From Nansenia antarctica (lineage: Eukaryota; Chordata; Actinopteri; Argentiniformes; Microstomatidae), in the NCBI GenBank assembly GCA_963989245.1, contig OZ022344.1:69410941-69474940 (forward strand): a DNA stretch of 64,000 bases, read 5' to 3'. Shown piece after piece: positions 10,601-19,572 of this stretch; position 1 is the first letter of the stretch; each line of letters starts with the position of its first letter. The notes beneath the pieces are model-generated. The model was not told the DNA's origin, searched no databases, and saw nothing but the letters and a program-made list of their open reading frames with translations. The translations under genes were made by a program, and so were the position numbers.

Positions 10601-13600
10601 TGGCAGTGAAGCTGGAGGAAGAGGATGTAGAGGAGAATGGTGTGATGGTGAAAGAAGAGGATGGAGGAGACCAAAGGAGGGAGGAGGGAGTGATGGTGAA
10701 TCAAGAGGACAGAGGAAGAGTGGAGATGAAAGACAGTGAGATGGATGGTAAGTCTTTGTTATTGGTGAGTGTCATTGCACTGTTGTAAAACCAATGCTGC
10801 CAATAAGTCAGTCAGTACCTGCATCGTCTGACTGTCCTGCTCTCTCCCGCTGTGTGGGGTTGATATATCAGGGCTAGTTCCCCAATCTAACCCAGTCCTG
10901 GACTACAGGACAGCCACATGTAAACACTGTTATCCCCAATCTAACCCAGTCCTGGACTACAGGACAGCCACATGTAAACACTTTTATCCAAAGTGACTTA
11001 CTACATTTGTCTAAAGTAAGTGAATCAGTTTACAAAATTGGGGAATAAAACATAATAAAAACAGACAAGAGAGAAATATGATAGAAAATCAATTTTAGGA
11101 ATAGCAACTGCACTCTTCTGCTCTCTACTGCACTCTACTGCACTCTACTGCTCTCTACTGCCCCCTACTGCTCTCTTCTGCACTCTACTGCTCTCTACTG
11201 CCCCCTACTGCTCTCTACTGCCCCCTACTGCTCTCTACTGTCCTCTACTGCCCCCTACTGCTCTCTACTGCCCCCTGCTGCTCTCTACTGCCCCCTACTG
11301 CTATCTACTGCTCTCTACTGCTCTCTACTGCTCTCTACTGCTCTCTACTGCCCTCTACTGCTCTCTACTGCCCCCTACTGCCCCCTACTGCTCTCTACTG
11401 CCCGATACTGCTCTCTACTGCCCCCTGCTGTCCTCTACTGCTCTCTACTGCTCTCTACTGCTCTCTACTGCCCTCTACTGCTCTCTACTGCTCTCTACTG
11501 CCCTCTACTGCCTTCTACTGCTCTCTACTGCCCTCTACTGCCCTCTACTGCCCTCTACTGCCCTCTACTGCCCTCTACTGCACTCTACTGCCCCCTACTG
11601 CTCTCTACTGCTCTCTACTGCCCTCTACTGTCACACAATTATTCAGAGCTTTGAACGAGTTTATTAACACCCGAACAGCCGTGGGTGGGGTCATTAACAC
11701 TAGAACAGCCATGGGTTGGGTCATTAACACTAGAACAGCCATGGGTGGGGTCATTAACACTAGAACAGCCACGGGTGGGGTCATTAACACTAGAACAGCC
11801 ACGGGTGGGTTCATTAACACTAGAACAGCCATGGGTGGGGTCATTAACACTAGAACAGCCATGGGTGGGGTCATTAACACTAGAACAGCCATGGGTGGGG
11901 TCATTAACACTAGAACAGCCATGGGTGGGGTCATTTGACCTAGTGAGTAAAAATAAATTCTACCTTTGAAGTCGATAACATTTCAGGACCCTCCTTTCAT
12001 GACTTTTCCGAGATAAGTGCGTTCTACCACCCAGTATCCTGACATGTTCTAAATCTACCTAGTATAAAGCTATTTCTATAACAGGTTTTACCCCAGTTAC
12101 ATACGTAGTAGTGATAGGATATTATATGTCTATGTACAGCTGGGTTTCCGTTAACCGGCAATTACCGGTCTTTGTCCGGTAAATTTGGTTGAAGTCCGAC
12201 ATATTGAAAAGTCGTCGGACATATTGTCCGGTGAAAATAATTCCCTTTGAATACAATTCGCTAAAGTTCACATTCTGATTCCTTCTATTTTAAAAAAGAC
12301 GAATATATAGGCTATGTATTTCTTTTATTATGATATGATTTGACACCGGCATGATGATGACTCCTAATGTGTAGGCCGGCCTATGCGAAACAGCGCACAG
12401 GTGCCACATGGGATTGATGCCAGATGGGATTACAGCTTAACCAGTCTATTACCGCTTAAACACAGTAGCCCATTCGGCGGTAACCCATGCCTATCTGGCA
12501 ACCCTGCCAACCCGTCCACCATAGTAATACGGTTTCTTGATTTCCCATCTATGGGTGCGTTCGTAAACACGCTCTGGAAATCCGATCAGCACTCGCGGAA
12601 CGCCTCTCGTCCAATCGAACGACTCGGTCGCTCTGTGACATCGAAGCCAGCGTGCGCTCCGGCGCTCTCAGAGCGTGTTTACGAACGCACCCCTAGAAGT
12701 TTCTAGCCAGCTAGCTGAAGCTGCTACACACACTAGAGCCATGGCGACCGAACGGCAAGTTAAACAACATACTATAAAAGTTACATTGTTTTACTCATTA
12801 CTCATACATTTGTTGTCATTCAGTTATACAGTTATGTTCTTCCCATTGTCATACTCCCGAGCTAAACGAAATGCCTTCCCAACCAGCAAGACTTATAGAA
12901 ATGACGTTGTTTTATTGATTTAAAAAAAAAAGGGTAAAACTGGAAAGAGAAAATAGAAAACTCACATTAATCCCAAACAATTTAACAAACTTCAGTTAAC
13001 GTAATGTGGAGTCCGTTCATTGATCGATGCTGTCTGTTCAGTTCCCAGTGAGGCGCCCGTTCAGCGCTGGACCCGTTCAGCGCTGGATTTGACGCATGTC
13101 ATAGCGCGCATCCGTCAAATCATGTTATATTATTATATATTATATAGCTCGCATCTAATCGTATCGGATGAGAAATAGACATTAAATGGCATATATAGGC
13201 CGCTACACAACAGTAATCACCGCGACAAACAGCTATATTAGATTTGGAGAAAAAAAAAACATGATTTTGCAAAAAAAAAAAAAATATATATTTTAATATG
13301 ATGACCGGAATATATCACGTTTGTCCGGTAAATCGAATTCTTCCCGGACACGATGTCCGACGGCAAATTTTTCTAACGGAAACACTGATGTACAGACAGT
13401 TATGAATGATAAACTGTACAGTAGGTCTCGCTATAGCTATCGCAGCAAAGTACTTGCAGTAGCCTACATTTGATTATGTCTGTAATCCTCAACGGATTTT
13501 CATGGAACATGGAACGAATACAATTTTATTCATGATACAGTATATGTGTATAAAGTGTATTTATGATACAGTATATAATGTATATACATTTTCAAATATT

Positions 13601-15805
13601 ATTTTATTTTATTTTTTTTCTTATAATGATAATCAACCTCTTCTGCATCATATGTGCAGCCACTCCCCGTGATAATCTGACCGTAATCCTGTATGGTGGT
13701 ACGATGCTTGTAGGAGGTGCAGAGGTTTATCTATTTATTTATGTTTATTTTATTATTATTATTATTTATTTTGTTTATATATTATTTATGAGGACATACT
13801 TAGATAGAGAACACTTTAATTCATATATTTGTATTCATTGCCTATTATCTTGTTAAATGTTGATATTTATCTATTTTTTTCTTTCTTAACTCTTTGACTG
13901 CCAGCCATGTTCAGAGCGGAGAGCTCCACACTGCCAGACTTTTGGGGCATTTTCGCTGAACTTTGAAGACCCACCAAATATTGACTTTTCGGACTACATA
14001 AACATTGAACATATCTACCAAAACTTTAGACTCTCTTCTTTCATCAGAAAAAGAAAGTTTGTTTCTAGCCTCTTTGAGTGTTTGGAAATCGGCCGTAGAA
14101 CATAGGGTGGTTTCAGCAAAAACACCTGATTTTGACCAATAAACAGAGAAAACGAGCTTTTTCTGCAGAACTTTTATTTTTATTTTTTTTTCTGCACTTT
14201 TTCTGTATCATCCGACTCTGAACTGTTTGAAGAGTCGCGCGATGGCCGCGATGCTCCGCAATGCTCCGCGTCGCAATGCTCCGCGCCGCGTTTGGCACAT
14301 ACCCTGATCCGTTTCGCCATTACTACAACCCACAGCAAGCCACTTCCTTCTCCAGGCTTTTATCGAACTACTGCCCCCATCTGGGACCGAAATACATTAC
14401 ACCCAAGTCTGAAATTCACTCGCTAGGTGTAGAACATGTCAATAACGCGATCCCCGCGAAAAATAAAAATGTTTCTATAAGACGCCAATTGGCGTCTTTG
14501 GCAGTCAACGTTACTATTCTATAAGACGCCAATTGGCGTCTTTGGCAGTCAATGAGTTAATATCCTAATGCTGTATGTAAAGCACTTTGAATTGCCCTTG
14601 TTGTATAAAATGTGCTATACAAATAAACGTTCCTATGTAACCCTGTATATGTTCCTATTCTTACAGACCAGCAGAGCTCCAACCCAGGTTCAGACAGCGA
14701 GCCCAGCTCCACCACACCAGGAAACCATCAACAACACAGGAGCTCGAGGCAGAAGAATCACCTTAAAACACACCCACAGACTTACACCGGAGAGAAACCA
14801 TACCACTGCTCCCAGTGTGGGAAGAGGTTCAATCAAGCAGGAAATCTAAAGATGCATCAGAGAATACACACAGGAGAGAAACCATACCACTGCTCCCAAT
14901 GTGATAAGAGTTTCAGTAAAGCAGGACACCTGAAGACGCATCAGAGAACACACACAGGAGAGAAACCATACCACTGCTCCCAGTGTGGGAAGAGTTTTAG
15001 TGAAGCAGGAAGTCTAAAGATTCACCAGAGAATACACACCGGAGAGAAACCACACCACTGCTTCCAGTGTGAGAAGAGTTTTAATGTAGCAGGACACCTA
15101 AAGAGGCATCAGAGAACACACACAGGAGAGAAACCATACCACTGCTCCCAGTGTGGGAAGATGTTCAATACAGCAGGAAACCTAAAGAGGCATCAGAGAA
15201 CACACACAGGAGAGAAACCATACCACTGCTCCCAGTGTGGGAATATGTTCAATACAGCAGGAAATCTAAAGATGCATCAGAGAATACACACCGGAGAGAA
15301 ACCATACCACTGCTCCCAGTGTGGGAAGAGTTTCAATCGATCAGAAAGTCTAAAGATTCACCAGAGAATACACACCGGGGAGAAACCATACCACTGCTCC
15401 CAATGTGATAAGAGTTTCAGTACAGCAGGAGATCTAAAGATTCATCAGAGATTACACACAGGAGAGAAACCATACCACTGCTCCCAGTGTGGGAAGAGTT
15501 TCAATCAATCAGGAGGTCTAAAGATTCACCAGAGAATACACACCGAGGAGAAACCATACCACTGCTCCCAATGTGATAAGAGTTTCAGTACAGCAGGACA
15601 TCTAAATGTTCATCAGAGAATACACACAGGAGAGAAACCATACCACTGCTCCCAGTGTGGGAAGAGTTTCAATCAATCAGGAGGTCTAAAGATTCACCAG
15701 AGAATACACACCGGAGAGAAACCATACCACTGCTCCCAGTGTGGGAAGAGTTTTAGTGAAGGAGGACATCTAAAGAAGCATCAGAGAACACACACAGGAG
15801 AGTAA
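4603..15805 (+). CDS. C2H2 zinc-finger protein, three coding exons, 12 fingers
   Basis: Coding exons 4603-5246, 8845-9122 and 14667-15805 join in frame (phases 2 and 1) through GT-AG introns and predict 686 residues. Exon 1 encodes a hydrophilic region with eight prolines in a row and an IKEE motif. Exon 2 is acidic, with VKLE and VKEE, which fit sumoylation consensus sites. Exon 3 encodes 12 contiguous C2H2 fingers of the C-x2-C-x12-H-x3-H type joined by HTGEKP linkers. Fingers differ mainly around helix positions -1, 3 and 6, as expected of DNA-contact residues. The last finger ends HTGE then TAA, one base from the usual GAG-AAA linker codons, and AATAAA follows at 15932. A nuclear DNA-binding regulator is inferred; the target is unknown. 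Exon 2 has a near-identical second copy at 10470-10747. No KRAB, BTB or ZAD domain is visible. Confidence 0.85.
5262..5340. repeat. 18-bp repeat (GCTAACACATGCTGCTAAC)
   Basis: About four to five imperfect copies just inside intron 1 of the zinc-finger gene. Confidence 0.8.
5823..6995 (-). mobile_element. L1-type LINE, 5'-truncated 3' end
   Basis: On the minus strand, frames near 6970-6450 read as the C-terminal part of an L1 (Tx1-like) ORF2: LCKKYDLPRNEFFRYLQIQS, then a degenerate WIDCKPPTIAGWHK segment. A run of T at 5823-5834 on the plus strand is the poly(A) end. Several frameshifts and stops are present. No target duplication was found. Confidence 0.75.
7156..7326 (+). pseudogene. hAT transposase C-terminal dimerisation fragment
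   Basis: A 56-codon ORF runs from ATG at 7156 to TGA at 7324. Residues 17 onward contain TSVPSERVFSASGHI, the signature of the hAT C-terminal dimerisation domain, followed by a short tail. The first 14 residues do not resemble the region that should precede this motif. An internal deletion may have joined the start of the transposase to its end (inference). It lies inside the hAT element at 5446-7696 and lacks the catalytic core. Confidence 0.75.
7780..8247. mobile_element. hAT MITE (TAGGGATTCTCCGATC family), 468 bp
   Basis: Termini TAGGGATTCTCCGAT and ATCGGAGCATCCCTA, 8-bp target duplication ATTTCAAC (7772-7779 and 8248-8255). A second copy, with a damaged right end, is at 46098-46556. Confidence 0.93.
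8262..8493. repeat. Minisatellite of AATTAAACAGTTGGTAG and GGGCAGTTGGT blocks
   Basis: Composite repeat of 14-bp sub-units in variable order. The minus-strand ORF of NYQLFNYQ repeats is an artefact. Confidence 0.85.
9123..9480. other. Intron sequence after exon 2
   Basis: Donor GGATG|GTAAGT at 9122/9123. A 50-bp direct repeat (CCCAATCTAACCCAGTCCTG ...) occurs twice near 9254-9360. The duplicate is at 10748-11104. Confidence 0.7.
9481..10128. repeat. 10-bp satellite CTACTGCYCT, copy 1
   Basis: About 65 units with CTCT/CCCC/CCCT variants. The plus strand is pyrimidine-rich. The long Leu-Ser-Thr ORF is an artefact of the period. Confidence 0.95.
10157..10461. repeat. 30-bp satellite CATTAACACTAGAACAGCCA..., copy 1
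   Basis: About ten units. The period is a multiple of three, so both strands stay open. Confidence 0.93.
10470..10747 (+). pseudogene. Duplicated exon 2 of the zinc-finger gene
   Basis: Same 278 bp and same donor (GATG|GTAAGT) as 8845-9122. One residue differs in the encoded part (DQRKEEG against DQRREEG). The acceptor differs: the original has TTTCTGCCTCCAG, this one has GGTCATTTGACCTAG, which lacks a polypyrimidine tract. Because the exon starts in phase 2 and ends in phase 1, including both copies shifts the frame and reaches a stop within a dozen codons. It is therefore either skipped or used as a mutually exclusive exon. Confidence 0.8.
11105..11628. repeat. 10-bp satellite CTACTGCYCT, copy 2
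   Basis: Same array as 9481-10128, contracted by about 120 bp and with a different order of variants. Confidence 0.95.
11662..11938. repeat. 30-bp satellite, copy 2
   Basis: Same array as 10157-10461, about nine units. Confidence 0.93.
12140..13387. mobile_element. hAT-type transposon (CTGGGTTTCCGTTA ... TAACGGAAACACTG)
   Basis: Imperfect inverted termini, 8-bp target duplication ATGTACAG (12132-12139 and 13388-13395). Sub-terminal GTCCGGTAAAT and GTCCGAC motifs are repeated at both ends. A short ORF start (ATGGCGACCGAACGGCAAG, 12740) may be the first exon of the lost transposase. A small foldback MITE is nested at 12553-12692. Confidence 0.92.
12553..12692. mobile_element. Foldback MITE GGGTGCGTTCGTAAAC, copy 1
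   Basis: Inverted ends GGGTGCGTTCGTAAACACGC / GCGTGTTTACGAACGCACCC about 140 bp apart. Related copies are at 39514-39625 and 56213-56276. The superfamily is not settled. Confidence 0.8.
13396..13885. other. AT-rich intron sequence
   Basis: Contains a short direct repeat (TGATACAGTATAT) and a T/A-rich stretch. No gene is seen. Confidence 0.5.
13890..14556 (-). mobile_element. piggyBac-like non-autonomous element, complete
   Basis: Flanked by TTAA on both sides (13886-13889, 14557-14560). Inverted ends are CTCTTTGACTGCCAG and CTGGCAGTCAATGAG-like, with sub-terminal copies of GACGCCAATTGGCGTC at one end. On the minus strand it holds a short frame with an SSESDDTE-like acidic stretch, of the kind seen near the N-terminus of piggyBac transposases (inference). 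TTAA specificity is the piggyBac hallmark. Other copies are at 53173-53810 and 35671-35959. Confidence 0.88.
14577..14630 (+). repeat. L2-like LINE/SINE 3' tail fragment
   Basis: AAGCACTTTGAATTGCC ... GTGCTATACAAATAAA resembles the conserved 3' end of L2-clade LINEs in fish. Similar tails are at 22978-23046 and 31263-31332. Confidence 0.6.
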
Positions 15806-16034
15806 CCATACCACTGCTCTGAAACGATCGTAGCTCTACGTCGGGTATTACCTACTGGTTATGCTGAGTTATTACAGGCATGTGAGCCGCACTGCCTATA
15901 CTGTAATTCATGCGAAGTGAATGTGGCTCGTAATAAAATTAACGATGTTGTTATCAGCCGAGAAAATGAGTTAAGAAATTATTTTCTTTTACAACTTGTG
16001 TACAAGCATTTGCCTGGTTAGTAATCAAACGTTA
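15806..16034. other. 3' UTR and spacer after the zinc-finger gene
   Basis: AATAAA at 15932-15937, about 130 nt after the stop codon, is the likely polyadenylation signal. Nothing else is recognised. Confidence 0.6.
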
Positions 16035-16413
16035 AATCACCCTTCTCTGCCCTTTCCCGCTTCCAGACGAACGCCTACCCTATATTTGAGCACTTGGCTT
16101 AATTCAGCCGCTTTTCTTTGAGCCGCTATTCACCTGCGTTCAATTTAAAGTATATTTGGTATTTATAGAAGGAAGCACGTACGCAATGTTAAACAAGCGC
16201 AGCTCGTTTTATAAATTATGCTTACGTCCGTTTAGAAAAATGTCCTCATGTGAAAGTCAGAGATGACGTTCAAGTACCTTTTTATAAATGAGGCCCCAGG
16301 GGTGGCCAACCAGTTGGAGACTAAGAGCCCCAAAGAATTGTTGGGGTACCAGAAAGAGCCACAAAGAGTACAGAATAGGGGGGTTGAGGGGGGTTTCAAA
16401 TCAGTTGTGCAAT

Positions 16414-17116
16414 TAGGGCTGTCCCAAACGACTATTTTTCGAACGAATCGATTAGTCGATTAGTCTAACGACTAATTTAACGATATTTTTTTTACTGTTC
16501 GATAAAAAAATAAAAATACAATAATAATATTATCATGTGTAGGCCCCTTAATTTCCACCTCACTGCTATGTTTAGCCAACTTGAATGCCAACATGGCCAT
16601 TTAGAAGTCTGTCCATTACCACAACACATAGCTAGCTAGTAGCTACATAGCTAGCTAACGTTATTCTCGCTGCTATGTTATGATTAGCTAAATTGATGCT
16701 AACGTAGCATGCGAGCTACGAGCTAGATAACGTACAGTAGGTGCGAGCACCACAATGACAATAGGCTACCGTAGCTAGCCAGCTACATAGCTAACGTTAC
16801 TAACACCAGAAGACAAGACATACAAACTGTGGTGAGCTACATTGCTTGTGTAACATTAGCTAGTAGCTATCCATTTTTCACTCATACACGGCCGGAAAAG
16901 TGAACAGAAATACAACGGTGACTTACGGTGGTGCTATCTTGCGGCTGTCTTCACAAAGAGCTCCAGGATGCTTTCGCTTGAGGTGCTCGTTCATTGCAGA
17001 CGTACTGCTGTGATAGGCCATTTCATTTTTGCTTATTTTTTTTTAAATCCTAAATTGTTTTTAATTTACGACGCACCGACGCACATTACGCAAGTCGACG
17101 AATCGTAACAGCCCTA
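16414..17116. mobile_element. hAT element (TAGGGCTGTCCC family), 703 bp
   Basis: Termini as at 2426-3170, with its own 8-bp target duplication TGTGCAAT (16406-16413 and 17117-17124). Its interior is nearly identical to the 2426-3170 copy. Confidence 0.93.
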
Positions 17117-17863
17117 TGTGCAATAGTCTATTTTGGTGAGTTGTTTCTATACAATTGACTTATATTACATTAAGGTAATGAATAAAGGAGACAGCTACAG
17201 TATGTATGTAGTAATCTACATCTTTCCTAGCAGGTGAACCTGGTTCAATCTCCTTAGAAACAAAACATTACAGATTTAGCTATTCTCAACTCTAAATCAA
17301 CTGCACTGTTAAAACACTAGTATTTTAAGACCTCACCTGTGTCCTGTACTTGTCTCTGCTGCCCTTTGACCAAAAAAGCTCCTTATGTCCATTTTCCTTT
17401 TTCTCACTGGCATATTTTTGTTACAGCTCACCTATTACAAGTGAGACGACTGACTATCAAAAACATGCTTGCACACACACATATAACTTACTCACACACA
17501 AGTTAGTGTTACTGGCCCCAATTTGGTGCAATTATTACAGAAATTATTGAGAATAGAGACATGGTTGACATTAAACTAGCTGTTGTTGTACCCTTTAACA
17601 TTCGCTAACTAGCTTGTTACAGTTAGCTTCACAATCGCGGGTGACGTTAGGTCGGGTTTTTCACTAAAATAAAATTTAATTCGAACATATTTGTACTGAC
17701 ACAACATGACATGAACTTGTTCATTAATATATTACATTTGAACCAACAGTATTATGGCGTTTATACAGTTTGTTTAACCCACCTGAATGAATGAGAATCG
17801 TGGACAAGGTTTTAACATTAACGTTACTCATGGCTTGTTTATTGAGGAACCGATGTCCCGCTC

Positions 17864-17966
17864 CAGTGTTGCCAGATTGGGCTACTTTTGGTCACTCTGG
17901 ACGGGTGGATTCGGCAGCTTTTAGACTGGTTGGGCTTGAAATTGTCAATCCCGTCTGGCAACCCTG
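17864..17966. mobile_element. 103-bp MITE CAGTGTTGCCAGA ... TCTGGCAACCCTG
   Basis: Short inverted ends with one mismatch. A loose CGCTCC repeat flanks it. A partial copy (TCTGGCAACCCTG) is near 12494. Confidence 0.6.
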
Positions 17967-18350
17967 CGCTCCACTACAGCGCCTGGCTGGGGGGGGGTGA
18001 GATGGAGCCGGGAGGATGTTGAGTTACCGTTGTGGATAAAATCACCAACATGACAACACGTGTTTCAGATCCAATTTTCAGGGGATTTTTTTTTATGCAG
18101 GTATGGCGAGTGCCATGAATTGGTAAAACAAAACGACGGCTATTGAGACACAGCGAGCGAGCCACACACACTTTTAATGAATGGATTAAAGAGCCGCACA
18201 CAGACAGGCAAAATAAAATTGCGTACGTACTAAAGTCTATAAATACCAAATATACTTGAGAATGAGCTTTGTATTTACGCCCTGAGATAGTGGCTCAATT
18301 ATAGCGGCTGAATTAAGCCAAGTGAGCGGGAGAGGGCAGAGAAGGGTGGC

Positions 18351-19216
18351 TTCTCTGTAAGTTGCATTTGTAGTGAGGCTGATAGGCATAACAATTGTGC
18401 ATTTTATGACTAAAGCATGAAACTTTCTACAGTGTTTCTATAGACTGTAAACATTTTTAGACGTGGAACCACTTCAGATTTGACCTCTGGCGTCAGGTAG
18501 ACTAAAGGTAGACACTAATTTTCAGGAGTAAAATATTTCTGCAAATCATTCTAGAATTTTGCTGTGCAATCTAGAATTTCCATTAACTGCAATGTATAAT
18601 GTCTGCTTGAGTGCATTATGACATCAAATGGAATATTTAGGATGTATGCAACATTCTTAGAACATGGAAGCAATTTACCATGAGAGGAAGGGGGTTGTGG
18701 ACTCATTTACCACTGGTACAGGGTTGGAAAACCCTGTGATCATCAACCTTGTGATCAACCCTATGATCATTCTATAGTATAATATGATATATTGTGGTGA
18801 TTCACATTAAGTTAATAGGAGAGACATTCACCAAGGAGTGTTGGTACCTTTAAGAGTGGGGGTTAAAGGGGCAAGGGTTTCCGGTTCCGGGTGATGTTAT
18901 TGTTGTTGTCACTGAGTGTATGTTTGGCATGTATCAGAAAGTGAGGAGAAGTAAACGACCTCGACTGCAACCTCCGTCTGTCGTCTCATTGTTACAACTC
19001 CCACAATATGATCTTTCTAAGGAAAAAATAAATAACGTTTAAAAAAAAGAACATAGTATTTTTTTTTCACTTTATTATTAAAAAAATTCATTTTGATCAT
19101 TCTATGATCATTCTATAGTATAATATGATATATTATTATCATTCTAAGAAAAAAAAAAGTTTTAAAAAGTTTTTTAAAAGGATGGATATATTAATAATGG
19201 GTAAGGGAAACATGAA
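18351..19216. other. Spacer with a possible solo LTR
   Basis: About 18794-19006 begins TGTGGTGATTC and ends TCATTGTTACA, with a GAAGTAAACGACC segment like the R/U5 part of an LTR. AATATGAT occurs on both sides but not exactly at these ends. This is a weak call. The rest is AT-rich sequence with a repeated GATCATTCTATAGTATAATA motif. Confidence 0.35.
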
Positions 19217-19433
19217 AATCTGCGAAGTAAATCGTTACCAAAAATGTTCTTCACCAATGTGTTTCTAAAGGTGTGTAATAACATGTACTAAAAGGTTGAA
19301 ATTCAACTCATGTGGGAAACCTCATAAAAAAAACTGCTCAAAGTTGGGGTACCGATAACCGATTTTCGAAAATTCGAAAATGCTTAAATTGGACTTGAGT
19401 AACTTTTGAGGGGTCAAACTAGGCATTTTTCAT
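19217..19433. repeat. 217-bp repeat at the 3' end of the Academ-like gene
   Basis: Nearly identical to 60517-60731. It lies about 140 bp past the stop codon (19573) of the minus-strand gene, so it is probably the end of that mobile element. Confidence 0.85.
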
Positions 19434-19572
19434 TTATTTGTCACCAAGACCACTTCCTGGTAGAGAAACTGCCAAATGTTTCCATTTCCATATACATTTA
19501 TTTAAATAAGCTGCATAATACTCAGAGCAAATACTGATCCACCATAGGTCAAATGCTTCAGGAGTCAATGTC

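Larger units (their letters stand above)
10470..11943 (+). repeat. Tandem duplication unit, copy 2
   Basis: Direct repeat of 8845-10469, with fewer 10-bp satellite units (11105-11628) and about nine 30-bp units (11662-11938). It ends where TTTGACCTAGTG runs into new sequence (AGTAAAAATAAATTC). Confidence 0.92.
16035..18350. mobile_element. Element bounded by long imperfect inverted repeats
   Basis: 16035-16190 is the imperfect reverse complement of about 18215-18350. Shared blocks are CACTTGGCTTAATTCAGCCG, AAGTATATTTGGTATTTATA and ACGTACGCAAT. Inside are a hAT-like start (CAGGGGTGGCCAACC, 16299), a complete hAT at 16414-17116 and a 103-bp MITE at 17864. No transposase is recognisable. The superfamily is unknown. 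Confidence 0.6.
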
